Shown here: in pieces, positions 37,250 to 46,900 of the stretch
Layout of the letters: each line of letters begins with the position of its first letter
Numbering within the stretch: the first letter of the stretch is position 1
NCBI GenBank assembly: GCA_944325345.1
Contig: CALUZV010000010.1
Span: forward strand, 1 to 64,000
From: an uncultured Parabacteroides sp.
Lineage (GTDB): Bacteria > Bacteroidota > Bacteroidia > Bacteroidales > Tannerellaceae
Direction: 5' to 3'
Length of the DNA stretch: 64,000 bases
Notes under the pieces: generated by a model
What the model saw: the letters and a program-made list of their open reading frames with translations, nothing else
What the model was told of the DNA's origin: nothing
Database searches by the model: none
Program-made: the position numbers and the translations under genes

Positions 37250-38563
37250 TTATTTTTCGCGGATAAAGATGTTCATCGGCGTGCCGGAGAAATCCCAGTT
37301 TTCGCGAATCTTGTTCTCGAGGAAACGCTTGTAGGGGTCTTTGACCCATTGCGGCAAGTTGCAGAAGAAGACAAACGACGGGATGCTGCCTGCGGGCAAC
37401 TGCGTGATGTACTTAATCTTGATATACTTGCCTTTCCACGCTGGTGGCGGGTAGTTCTCGATGATCGGGAGCATCGTCTCGTTGAGTTTCGCGGTTGAGA
37501 CGCGCTTTTTACGGTTCTCATAGACGCGCTGCGCCGTCTCAAGGACCTTGAAGATGCGCTGCTTCGTCAGGGCAGAGATGAAGATAATCGGGAAATCGGT
37601 GAACGGAGCCAGGCGGCTGCGGATGGCGTTGGTAAACGTGTTAATCACCTTCTGCGATTTGTCCTCCACCAAGTCCCACTTGTTTACACAGACCACCAAA
37701 CCCTTCTTATTCTTCTGGATAAGGGAGAAGATGTTGAGGTCCTGGCTCTCGATGCCGCGCGTGGCATCAATCATCAGGATGCAGACATCCGAACTTTCGA
37801 TGGCACGAATAGAACGGATGACGGAATAATACTCCAAGTCTTCCGTAACCTTCCCCTTCTTGCGGATACCGGCCGTATCGACCAGATAGAAGTTCAACCC
37901 GAACTTGTTGTATTTCGTATAGACGGAATCGCGCGTCGTCCCGGCGATATCGGTTACGATATTCCGCTCTTCGCCGATAAAAGCGTTCAGCAGCGAAGAC
38001 TTCCCGGCGTTCGGACGACCGACAATCGTGATACGCGGCAGGTCATCCTCCAATTCCACCGCCTTCTCGGCAGGGAAAAGGGTGATAATCTTGTCCAGCA
38101 AGTCGCCCGTGCCCGAACCATTGATAGCCGAGATGCAGAACGGGTCGCCCAAGCCCAGCGCGTAGAACTCCGCAGAGTTGGCATGAAGCTCGAAGTTGTC
38201 CGCCTTGTTAGCTACGATGATAACGGGTTTGCGACCTCGGCGCAAGATGGCGGCGACGTCTGAATCCAAGTCGGTCAGACCATTCACCACATCGACCACG
38301 AAGAGGATAACATCCGCCTCCTCGATGGCGACCTTTACCTGTTTATTAATTTCTTCCTCGAAGACGTCTTCCGAATTGACAACCCATCCGCCAGTATCGA
38401 TGAGCGAGAATTCTTTATCCTGCCACTGGACTTTGCCGTATTGGCGGTCGCGTGTCGTACCGGCTTGCTCATTGACAATGGCTTGGCGCGATTGCGTCAG
38501 GCGGTTGAAGAGCGTCGATTTACCTACGTTGGGCCTTCCAACTATTGCAACAATATTTCCCAT
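37250..38563 (-). CDS. der: Ribosome biogenesis GTPase Der (EngA)
   Basis: 437 residues with two tandem Era-like GTPase domains, the Der hallmark. Domain 1 has GRPNVGKST (9-17), DTGG and NKAD; domain 2 has GRPNAGKSS near 180, DTAG and NKWD near 295. A C-terminal KH-like domain ends in a basic segment. Der acts in 50S subunit assembly. It lies 16 bases after era on the same strand; a terminator follows. Confidence 0.97.
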   Translation of the reverse strand: MGNIVAIVGRPNVGKSTLFNRLTQSRQAIVNEQAGTTRDRQYGKVQWQDKEFSLIDTGGWVVNSEDVFEEEINKQVKVAIEEADVILFVVDVVNGLTDLDSDVAAILRRGRKPVIIVANKADNFELHANSAEFYALGLGDPFCISAINGSGTGDLLDKIITLFPAEKAVELEDDLPRITIVGRPNAGKSSLLNAFIGEERNIVTDIAGTTRDSVYTKYNKFGLNFYLVDTAGIRKKGKVTEDLEYYSVIRSIRAIESSDVCILMIDATRGIESQDLNIFSLIQKNKKGLVVCVNKWDLVEDKSQKVINTFTNAIRSRLAPFTDFPIIFISALTKQRIFKVLETAQRVYENRKKRVSTAKLNETMLPIIENYPPPAWKGKYIKIKYITQLPAGSIPSFVFFCNLPQWVKDPYKRFLENKIRENWDFSGTPMNIFIREK

Positions 38564-38579
38564 CTATTTAAAATCCTTT

Positions 38580-39476
38580 TTAATCCAACTGGTATCCGAA
38601 CGCCTTCAGCAGCTGGTCGCGGTTGCGCCAATCCTTTTCTACCTTGACAAACAACTCGAGGAAAACCTTCTTTTCGAAGAAGCGCTCGATATCCTTGCGC
38701 GCCATGGAGCCGACTTTTTTCAAAGCCTGACCTTGGTGGCCGATGATGATACCCTTCTGCGAATCCCGTTCGGTTACTATCAGCGCCTTGATATGGATGC
38801 TGTCCTTTTCTTCCTTGAACATCTCCACGACGACCTCCACCGAATAGGGAATTTCCTTCTGATAGTAGAGGAGAATCTTCTCGCGGATGATTTCCGTAAC
38901 GAAGAAGCGGGCAGGCTTGTCCGTCAGCGCGTCTTTTTCAAAATAAGGCGGGGATTCTGGCATCAAATCCTCCACCCGTTTTTTCACATAATCAATATTG
39001 AAGTTCGCCAAGGCAGAAATAGGGATAATCTCGGCCTGTGGCAGCAAGACTTTCCATTCAGCAACCAGCTTCTCCAGCTCGGGCTGGGTAGTCTGGTCGA
39101 TTTTGTTGATAAGCAGCAGTACCGGATACTCCGTTACCTTCTGCACCCGCTGAAGGAACTCTTCATTCTTGTCGATCTTTTCGACGACGTCCGTTACATA
39201 GAGCAGGATATCGGCATCGCCTAAAGCCGACTCGGAGAAGTTAAGCATAGACTCTTGCAACTTGTAATTCGGATGCAAGACTCCCGGCGTATCTGAATAG
39301 ACAATTTGCATATCGTCGGTATTCACGATGCCCAAGATACGATGGCGGGTGGTCTGAGCCTTCGACGTGATAATCGAAAGCCGCTCGCCAACCAGACGGT
39401 TCATCAACGTGGACTTCCCCACATTCGGATTACCGACGATATTCACAAAACCGGATTTATGCTTCTTTTCCATCAT
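38580..39476 (-). CDS. era: GTPase Era
   Basis: 298 residues from the ATG at 39476 (or the adjacent ATG at 39473). The upstream part of the open frame lies within the fabH 3' end. The GTPase domain has GNPNVGKST, the DTPG motif and NKID; the C-terminal KH domain carries the [18 protein letters not shown]-binding loop. Era binds 16S rRNA in 30S assembly. The start overlaps the fabH stop by 20 bases, so the two are coupled, and der follows. Confidence 0.97.
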   Translation of the reverse strand: MMEKKHKSGFVNIVGNPNVGKSTLMNRLVGERLSIITSKAQTTRHRILGIVNTDDMQIVYSDTPGVLHPNYKLQESMLNFSESALGDADILLYVTDVVEKIDKNEEFLQRVQKVTEYPVLLLINKIDQTTQPELEKLVAEWKVLLPQAEIIPISALANFNIDYVKKRVEDLMPESPPYFEKDALTDKPARFFVTEIIREKILLYYQKEIPYSVEVVVEMFKEEKDSIHIKALIVTERDSQKGIIIGHQGQALKKVGSMARKDIERFFEKKVFLELFVKVEKDWRNRDQLLKAFGYQLD

Positions 39477-40461
39477 AACCCCATTTGAGATAGATAGAAC
39501 CCCAAGTGAAACCGGCACCGAAGGCAGCCAGAATCAGGTTGTCGCCCTTCTTCAGCTTGCATTCCCATTCCCACAGGCAGAGGGGAATAGTCCCGGCACT
39601 GGTATTTCCATACTTCTGGATGTTTATCATTACCTGGTCGTCTCGTACACCCAAACGCTTAGCCGTGGCGTCGATAATACGCAGATTTGCCTGGTGAGGC
39701 ACGACCCACGTAATGTCATCGTTCGTCAGTCCGTTCCGCTCAACTATCTCGGCCGCTACATCCGCCATATTGGATACGGCATGTTTAAAGACATAACGCC
39801 CGTCCTGATAAACGAAATGTTCACGACGATCCACCGTCTCATGCGAAGGAGGATAAGCTGAACCGCCGGCCTTCATCAGCAAATGTTCGAAGCCGGAGCC
39901 ATCAGTACGGAGGATGGTATCCATCACCCCAATATTTTCCGTTGTCGGTTCGACCAATACCGCACCACAACCATCTCCGAAGAGCGGGCAAGTGTTTCGG
40001 TCTGTATAATCCGTGATAGCCGTCATATTATCCCCGGCTACTACGATAATCCGTTTGTAACGTCCGGAACGGATATAATTGGAAGCCGTTTCCAAAGCAT
40101 AAAGGAAACCGGCGCAAGCTCCTTGGACATCAAACGTAAATGCATTCTTACATCCCGTGTTGTAAGCAATGATAGAAGCTGTTGTTGGGAAATGATAATC
40201 AGGAGTTGTCGTAGCACATACGATGGCTTCGATAGATTCCGGAGCTGCTCCTGTCTTCTGGAGCAGTTCATTCACGGCACGGATGCCCATGAATGAAGTC
40301 CCTTTACCTTCACCTTTCAATATCCGGCGCTCCTTGATGCCTACGCGAGTCATAATCCATTCATCCGACGTATCCACCATCCGGGCTATATCGTCGTTTG
40401 TCAAAACGTCGTCTGGCACATATCCGCCGACGCCGGTGATAACCGCATTAATCTTTTCCAT
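39457..40461 (-). CDS. fabH: 3-oxoacyl-ACP synthase III (KASIII)
   Basis: 334 residues, thiolase fold. Catalytic Cys116 is in DVQGACAGF, the His in [11 protein letters not shown] and the Asn in YGNTSAGT, giving the Cys-His-Asn triad. It condenses acetyl-CoA (or branched acyl-CoA) with malonyl-ACP to start fatty-acid synthesis. It comes after yceD-rpmF, but a strong terminator lies between rpmF and fabH, so fabH-era-der may also have its own promoter. Confidence 0.96.
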   Translation of the reverse strand: MEKINAVITGVGGYVPDDVLTNDDIARMVDTSDEWIMTRVGIKERRILKGEGKGTSFMGIRAVNELLQKTGAAPESIEAIVCATTTPDYHFPTTASIIAYNTGCKNAFTFDVQGACAGFLYALETASNYIRSGRYKRIIVVAGDNMTAITDYTDRNTCPLFGDGCGAVLVEPTTENIGVMDTILRTDGSGFEHLLMKAGGSAYPPSHETVDRREHFVYQDGRYVFKHAVSNMADVAAEIVERNGLTNDDITWVVPHQANLRIIDATAKRLGVRDDQVMINIQKYGNTSAGTIPLCLWEWECKLKKGDNLILAAFGAGFTWGSIYLKWGYDGKEA

Positions 40462-40479
40462 ATTAAAAATCTCCTAAAT

Positions 40480-40511
40480 TAAAAAAAGCCCTAAAAGGTC
40501 TTTTTAGAGCT
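40480..40511 (-). terminator. Rho-independent terminator between rpmF and fabH
   Basis: On the minus strand AGCTCTAAAA pairs with TTTTAGGGCT around AGACC and is followed by a T-run (40480-40487). Confidence 0.8.
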
Positions 40512-40553
40512 TTTTTCTTTTGTTTGTCTATCAAATTTATAAAACTGACAAAC

Positions 40554-40739
40554 TTACACAGCAGCTTCTTTAACGATGGCCAACTTGCCTCTGTAGTAGC
40601 CGCATTCGCTACAAACCGTGTGATACACATGCCATGCGCCGCAGTTCGGGCAGATGGCCATTGTCGGAGCTACAGCCTTGTCGTGAGTTCTTCTCTTGGC
40701 TGTTCTTGTCTTACCTTGTCTTCTTTTAGGATGTGCCAT
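40554..40739 (-). CDS. rpmF: 50S ribosomal protein L32
   Basis: 61 residues. Basic N-terminus AHPKRRQGKTRTAKRRTHDKA, then a zinc ribbon with CPNC and CSEC (two Cys pairs). It stands 12 bases downstream of the DUF177 gene, the classic yceD-rpmF arrangement. Confidence 0.97.
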   Translation of the reverse strand: MAHPKRRQGKTRTAKRRTHDKAVAPTMAICPNCGAWHVYHTVCSECGYYRGKLAIVKEAAV

Positions 40740-40751
40740 GATAATTTATTT

Positions 40752-41330
40752 TTAATTGTTATTATTCTCAACTAAACCTTTCAATGCTGCCCAACGAGGG
40801 TCGATACGATCGTTTGCTTCATCCTCCCAGCTTTCATCGTCTGCTTCGGGGAAGCTATCGTCCTCGTCATCTGCACTACGGGCAGTATGTCGTCTCAATT
40901 TGGAAGCCATCGCCTTGTTGCATTTCCCCGGAGCATGTACATGCTTCATCGGGATAGCAAGCGCGACAAATTCGTAGAGGAACCATGCCAGGTTGATTCT
41001 GCCTTCATCTTCCGGGATGATTACTACTTCATCATCTTCTTCCGCATATTCAGGACCGAATTTCACAATCAGGCGATTCTCCGTCTCAATGGGTTGCTCC
41101 ATATCGTCCAAGCAACGGTCGCAGGAAACAATCACTATCCCTTCGAGCTTGAAGTTCATCTCGAACATCAACGACATTCGTTTCACCGTCAGAGAAACCT
41201 GCACATTGCCTCTCTGCACCTGGTCTCCTTCAATGTCGGCGAAGAACTTATTGTCCAGAAGATACTCATAATCATGCACTCCCGGAGTGAGATTCTTCAA
41301 ATCAATGCTATATGCTTCAAATTTTCCCAA
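40752..41330 (-). CDS. DUF177 (YceD) family protein
   Basis: 192 residues. A central VSCDRCLDDMEQPIE has the conserved CxxC of the family, followed by an acidic stretch and a C-terminal FALAIPMKHVH with HAPGKCNK, the second pair of Cys/His. Acidic residues dominate the last 40 positions. In bacteria and plastids DUF177 proteins are linked to 23S rRNA accumulation. Context before rpmF fits. Confidence 0.92.
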   Translation of the reverse strand: MGKFEAYSIDLKNLTPGVHDYEYLLDNKFFADIEGDQVQRGNVQVSLTVKRMSLMFEMNFKLEGIVIVSCDRCLDDMEQPIETENRLIVKFGPEYAEEDDEVVIIPEDEGRINLAWFLYEFVALAIPMKHVHAPGKCNKAMASKLRRHTARSADDEDDSFPEADDESWEDEANDRIDPRWAALKGLVENNNN

Positions 41331-41452
41331 TGCCTATTTGTGTAAAAACCATGCAAAGGTACGAAAAATCTTCACACAAAAGCAATATCTCTTCCGTTAT
41401 TTTTTTGTATAAGCATTTCTTACGTATTTTTAGGCCTTATAATATGCTATTT

Positions 41453-41518
41453 TACATCAACATCCACGTTTCCGTAGCTGTTCATCCGTGATTTCATAGT
41501 TGTTCACCCGTGTATTCG
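41453..41518. repeat. Palindrome array G: 22-bp period, 3 units (weak)
   Basis: TAGCTGTTCATCCGTG (41475) and TAGTTGTTCACCCGTG (41497) are 22 bp apart, with a degenerate third unit at 41453. Flanking CATCCG and CGGATG give inverted relations. It lies in the 211-bp gap between the histidine kinase and DUF177 genes. Confidence 0.6.
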
Positions 41519-41541
41519 CGGATGCGGAGGAAAATTCGACC

Positions 41542-42699
41542 CTATTCCTTATACTTTCTCAGCTCGATGCGGAACGTTGTCCCCTTCCCCATTTCCGACC
41601 AACGGACATAGATTTTCCCACCATGATACGACTCAACGATACGTTTCACCAACGAAAGGCCCAATCCCCAGCCACGCTTCTTCGTCGTATAGCCGGGATT
41701 GAAGACGGTCTTGAACTTCGACTTCAGGATGCCTCGCCCCGTATCAGTTACGTCGATGCGCACCTTGTCTCCCTTTTCTTCTAATGTATATGTAATTTTA
41801 CCTTGTCCCTCCATGGCGTCCACGGCATTCTTGGTCAGGTTTTCGATGACCCAGGCAAAGAGCGAGCCGTTCATCAAAACTAAGACCGGATGCTCGGGCA
41901 ACTCGAGATGGATATGCACTTTCGACGAGATGCGCGTCCCCATATAGTCGAGCGCAGAACGGATCGAATCGCAAATGTTCACCGGAACCGGATCGGGATT
42001 CGAACCAATCTTCGAGAAACGTTCCGCGATAGTCTCCAGCCGCTTCACGTCTTTATCCATCTCGCCCAACAAATAGGCATCCACGTCTTTCGTTTTTAAA
42101 TATTCTATCCAGGCTATTAGCGACGAGATGGGCGTCCCGAGCTGGTGCGCCGTCTCCTTCGAGAGGCCGACCCAGACTTTGTTCTGCTCCGCCTTCTTCG
42201 TGCTGGCCAGGGCGAGGAAGGCGATAAGGATGAAGACCGCCACGACCGAAAGCTGCGCGTAGGGATAGACCAGGAGCCGCTTCAGGTTCGTCGAATCATC
42301 GTAATAGAGGTACTGGAACGTCCCGTCTTCCATATCCACCGCGATGGGGACGTTCTTGTTTTTGAATTCTTTCAGCTTCTCTTGCAGGAAGGCCTCGGCA
42401 CCCGTCTCGGGCAGTTCGATGTTCTTGTAGGTCAAGACGCTGTCGCGGTCGTTGCAGAGCAGGACGGGGATGGTGGTGTTGCCTTGGATGATTTTCAGAA
42501 TCAGGTTCATGTTCAGGCTCGGCTCTTCGCTGGTTACGACGCGCGTTGCTTCGGCCCATACTTCGATTTTCTCCCGTTCCTCGCGGGCCAAATCTTTTAT
42601 CAAAATGTCTGAGACGACCACCGAAACGATGGCGATAAGGATAGCGGCAAAGATGAAGATGTATTTCAGCCGTTCGCGGGCGTCGTAAATGCTGTTCAT
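41542..42699 (-). CDS. Membrane sensor histidine kinase
   Basis: 385 residues. TM helices at 12-32 and 148-166 bracket a ~115-residue periplasmic sensor. The kinase core has the H-box KETAHQLGTP (His185), N-box NLTKNAVDAME, G1 DTGRGI and a final GWGLGLSLVKRIVES. The HisKA segment is short. No response regulator gene is adjacent, so it is an orphan here. It is divergent from the DUF6261-like gene at 42988, with array H between them. Confidence 0.93.
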   Translation of the reverse strand: MNSIYDARERLKYIFIFAAILIAIVSVVVSDILIKDLAREEREKIEVWAEATRVVTSEEPSLNMNLILKIIQGNTTIPVLLCNDRDSVLTYKNIELPETGAEAFLQEKLKEFKNKNVPIAVDMEDGTFQYLYYDDSTNLKRLLVYPYAQLSVVAVFILIAFLALASTKKAEQNKVWVGLSKETAHQLGTPISSLIAWIEYLKTKDVDAYLLGEMDKDVKRLETIAERFSKIGSNPDPVPVNICDSIRSALDYMGTRISSKVHIHLELPEHPVLVLMNGSLFAWVIENLTKNAVDAMEGQGKITYTLEEKGDKVRIDVTDTGRGILKSKFKTVFNPGYTTKKRGWGLGLSLVKRIVESYHGGKIYVRWSEMGKGTTFRIELRKYKE

Positions 42700-42840
42700 G
42701 TCTTTTTATATATTATATAATGTATAGCGCGGCAAAGATACGCTTTTCGACGAAGAAAGCGGCTCTGTCCAACAGAAAAGCATCCTTTTCGCTTTGCAGA
42801 AAGCTATAAAACGCGTAACTTGCAGCCGAATTAGGATGGG

Positions 42841-42962
42841 GCGAAGAACTCCGCAAGCGGCTGAGTCCTTTGGGACACCGGGGCAAAGAACGCTGCAAGC
42901 AGCAAGGTTCTTTGGGACGATGGGGCAAAGGACTCTGCAAACGGCTGAGTTCTCTGCCCCCG
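42841..42962. repeat. Palindrome array H: 42-bp period, 3 units
   Basis: GCGAAG at 42841 and GCAAAG at 42883 and 42925 are 42 bp apart. Each unit has CCGC-aa-GCGG (changed to CTGC-aa-GCAG in unit 2, both arms together) and CTTTG-N11-CAAAG bridging to the next unit. It ends 26 bases before the start of the DUF6261-like gene. Confidence 0.88.
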
Positions 42963-42987
42963 ATTGATAAGGATTTAAAACAAACGG

Positions 42988-43761
42988 ATGGCAATGGAAA
43001 CTAAAACGAAAAAGAAGGAATCAAAGCTGATCAAGCGATTTAAGCTGAAAAGATTGGAAAATTCACTTTACATAGGCTTCATGCGGAAGGTAAATCATTT
43101 TGTCGAACTCAAAACACCCCTCGTGCTGGGCATCACAGGCTGCTACCAGAAGTTCGCGGAGCTGCTCGACGCTGCCAACAAGGCCAGGAAACCGCGCTCG
43201 AAGAACCCGCTAACCGAGGAGCTGGACAAGCTGCACGAGAGGCGGAAGGCTTGCTTCCGTTGCCTGAAGGGGCACGTCTGGTCGGACCTCGACAACGACG
43301 ACCCGGCGATGCGCGAGCACGCACGCATCCTCCGCAACAAAATCGAGAGCTACGGCGATTTGCTGCGCGCCAGCCGCACCACATTCACGGTCAATGCCCG
43401 CTATATGAGCCAGGATATGTCGGTCGAGCCCCTCGCCACAGATGTCGCGAAGCTGGGGCAGACGGCGAACCTCCGCGCGCTGATAGCGGCAAACACGGCC
43501 TACCATGACATGGTCGCCGAGCGGCGGAAGGGCAAGATGGATTTCGTCCCCAACGCCTTCCGCAACGCACGCCTGGCGCTCGACAAGGGCTATCAGGACC
43601 TCGTCGCCGCGGTCAATGCCTAAATCATTGCCAGCCAGTTCGTAGACGGCTCGGATACGGACCGCCTCGCGGAGTTGGAGGATTTCGCAGGCATCGTCAA
43701 TGAGTTGATAAGCAGTTACCGGACGACGGCGAAGCAGTCGGGGCCGGATAAGAAGCAATAA
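42988..43761 (+). pseudogene. DUF6261-like helical protein (paralogue 2) interrupted by an in-frame TAA
   Basis: The frame from 42988 (alternative ATG at 42994) gives 211 residues to a TAA at 43621. The same frame continues after it for 45 more codons (IIASQFVDGSDTDRLAELEDF...) to a second TAA at 43759, the helical end expected for the family. The body has KLKRLENSLYIGF, an ERRKACFRCLKGHV block and YHDMVAERR, the pattern I associate with DUF6261. A block REHARILRNKIESYGDLLR matches the equivalent part of the paralogues at 25707 and 58060. The single stop suggests a recent nonsense mutation, or readthrough. Array H stands directly upstream. No signal peptide or TM helix. Confidence 0.8.
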
Positions 43762-43982
43762 GGAAGGAGTACTTTTAGTTTGAAATCCAAAACAAGCTTT
43801 ATCGTTACTATTCAAAACATATTCACAGCCAAAACGAATCATTTGTAAGCATACACAAGCGAGGGAATAATATCATCAGCAAAAATCCATTTTTTGTTGC
43901 AAAATGTCGCATTTTTGTCGGCTAAAGGACGAAAATAAAACATCACAAAGCATCAATGTTTTCAAATTTAAAATACAGGAAC

Positions 43983-46900
43983 ATGGAAAATGGATTATAC
44001 AACACCAGCTACGAGCACGATGCCTGTGGCGTCGGGATGGCCGTCAATATCCACGGCAACAAAAGCCACGAATTGGTGGACAACGCGCTGAAAGTGCTCG
44101 AAAACATGCGCCACCGAGGCGCAGAAGGGGCCGACAACAAGAGCGGCGACGGGGCTGGCATTCTGCTTCAGATACCTCACGAGTTTATTCTACTGCAAGG
44201 GATTCCCGTTCCTGAAAAAGGGAAATACGGGACGGGCATCGTGTTCTTGCCCAAAGACAACGAGCGCCAGCAGGATATCCTGAGCATCATGATAGAGGAA
44301 ATAGAACGCGAGGGATTGCTCCTGATGCATTTGCGCAATGTGCCGACGAATCCCGCCTGTCTGGGCGAGACGGCACTGGCCAGCGAGCCGGATATCAAGC
44401 AAATGTTCGTTACCGGCGTTACCGACGAACAGGTTCCGACATTCGAGCGCACGCTTTACATCATTCGCAAGCGCATCGAGCGGCGGGTGAACGACAAGGA
44501 TTTCTACATCTGTTCGCTCTCCTCGCGTACCATTATCTATAAGGGGATGCTGTCGAGTCTGCAGCTGCGCCAGTATTTCCCCGACTTGATCAACAAATAT
44601 TTCACCAGCGGGCTGGCGTTGGTGCATTCCCGATTCTCGACCAATACGTTTCCGACGTGGAGTCTGGCACAACCGTTCCGTCTGCTGGCGCATAACGGGG
44701 AAATCAACACCATCCGGGGCAACCGGGGATGGATGCAGGCGCGCGAGAGCGTCCTCAGCTCGGAGGCTATCGGGAACATCAAGGATATATCGCCTATCGT
44801 GCAGCCGGACATGAGCGACTCGGCGAGTCTGGATAATGTGTTTGAATTTTTCGTGATGTCGGGACTCTCGCTTCCCCATGCCCTTACGCTGCTGGTGCCG
44901 GAAAGTTTCAATGACAAGAATCCCATATCGGAAGACTTGAAAGCTTTCTACGAATATTACTCCATCCTGATGGAACCTTGGGACGGGCCGGCAGCGTTGC
45001 TCTTCAGCGACGGACGCTATGCCGGGGGTATGCTCGACCGCAACGGTCTGCGTCCGGCACGCTACACGATTACGAAGAATGATATGATGCTGGTGGCATC
45101 GGAAGTGGGCGTCATGGATTTCGACCCCTCCGAGATAGCGGAAAAGGGTCGCTTGCAACCCGGGAAAATCTTACTTATCGACACGCAGGAAGGGAAGATA
45201 TATTATGACGGGGAAATCAAGGAACAGCTTGCCGCCGAACATCCTTACCGACAATGGTTGTCCAGCAACCGCATCCAGTTGGAAAAGCTGAAAAGCGGAC
45301 GCAAGGTGGAGAATGCCATCCCGAATCTTACCCGCCACGAACTGATGTTCGGTTTCGGGGCCGAAGATATTGACAATACCATCATCCCGATGTGCATCCA
45401 CGGACAGGAACCCACGGCAGCCATGGGCAACGACACGCCGCTGGCTGTGCTGAGCGACCGTCCGCAATTATTGTTCAATTATTTCCGCCAACAGTTTGCC
45501 CAAGTAACCAATCCCGCTATCGACTCTATCCGCGAGAGCCTCGTCATGTCGCTGACGGAATACATCGGTCGGGTTGGATCGGGAATATTGAATCCCGATG
45601 CCTCGAACTGCAAGATGGTGCGCCTGCCTCATCCTATTCTGAACAATACCCAGCTCGATATCCTGTGCAACATTCGCTATAAAGGCTTCAATACGGTAAA
45701 GTTGCCCATGCTCTTCGAATGCGCGAAAGGCGAAGACGGATTACGCACCGCACTCGACCAGCTGTGCAAGGAAGCAGCCCGTAGTGTGGACGAAGGATAT
45801 AACTATATCATTCTCTCCGACCGAGATATCGACGAGACCCACGCTGCCATTCCCTCGCTGCTGGCCGTCAGCGCCGTCCATCACTACCTCATTTCGGTAG
45901 GCAAACGCGTGCAGACTGCCCTGATTGTGGAGAGCGGCGAGATTCGCGAGCCCATGCACGCCGCCCTCTTGCTGGGCTACGGTGCATCGGCGTTATGCCC
46001 CTACATGGTATTCGCCGTGCTCGATGATTTGGTAAAACGCAAGAAAGTGCAGGAGAACTACGAGACGGCTGAAAAGAACTACATCAATGCCATGAAGAAA
46101 GCCTTGCTGAAAATCATGGCCAAGATGGGTATATCGACCATCCGTTCCTATCGCGGAGCAAAGATATTCGAAGCCGTGGGTTTGTCGGAGAGTCTGCTAA
46201 AGGCTTACTTCGGAACCGAGACATCGACGATTGGCGGTATCGGGTTAGAGACCATAGCCCGCGATGCCATCGCCATGCACAACGAAGGTTTTGCCAAGGA
46301 TACGCCGACGGATTTCCTGCCCAATGTCGGTCTTTTCCACTATCGGAAGGATGGAATCCGCCATGCATGGAATCCGGAAACCATCGCCACCCTTCAGCTT
46401 GCCACGAGGACGGGCGACTACAGGAAATACAAGGAGTTCACCAAGCTGGTAGATAACAAGGCTGACGCTATCTTTATCCGAGACTTCTTCGATTTCAAAC
46501 GCGCCGCCGCACCCATTGATATAGACAAAGTGGAGCCAATCAGCGCTATCGTTAAACATTTTGTAGCCGGTGCCATGAGTTTCGGAGCCTTGTCAAAAGA
46601 AGCACATGAAGCCATCTGTCTGGCGATGAATGAGCTCGGCACACGCTCCAATACGGGCGAAGGTGGCGAAGACAACGAACGTTTTCACGCTCATGTCAAT
46701 GGCATCTCGCTCTCCAGCAAGATTAAGCAGGTGGCATCGGGACGTTTCGGCGTTACGACGGAATACTTGGTGAATGCGGAAGAGATACAGATTAAGGTGG
46801 CTCAGGGCGCGAAGCCTGGCGAAGGCGGTCAGTTGCCCGGTTTCAAGGTGGATGAAGTGATTGCCAAGACGCGCCACTCCATCCCCGGCATCTCGCTCAT

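Noticed and set aside
42988..43761. Recoding (selenocysteine or pyrrolysine) at the in-frame stop
   Set aside because: The codon is TAA, which is used for neither, and no family reason for recoding is known. A nonsense mutation is simpler.
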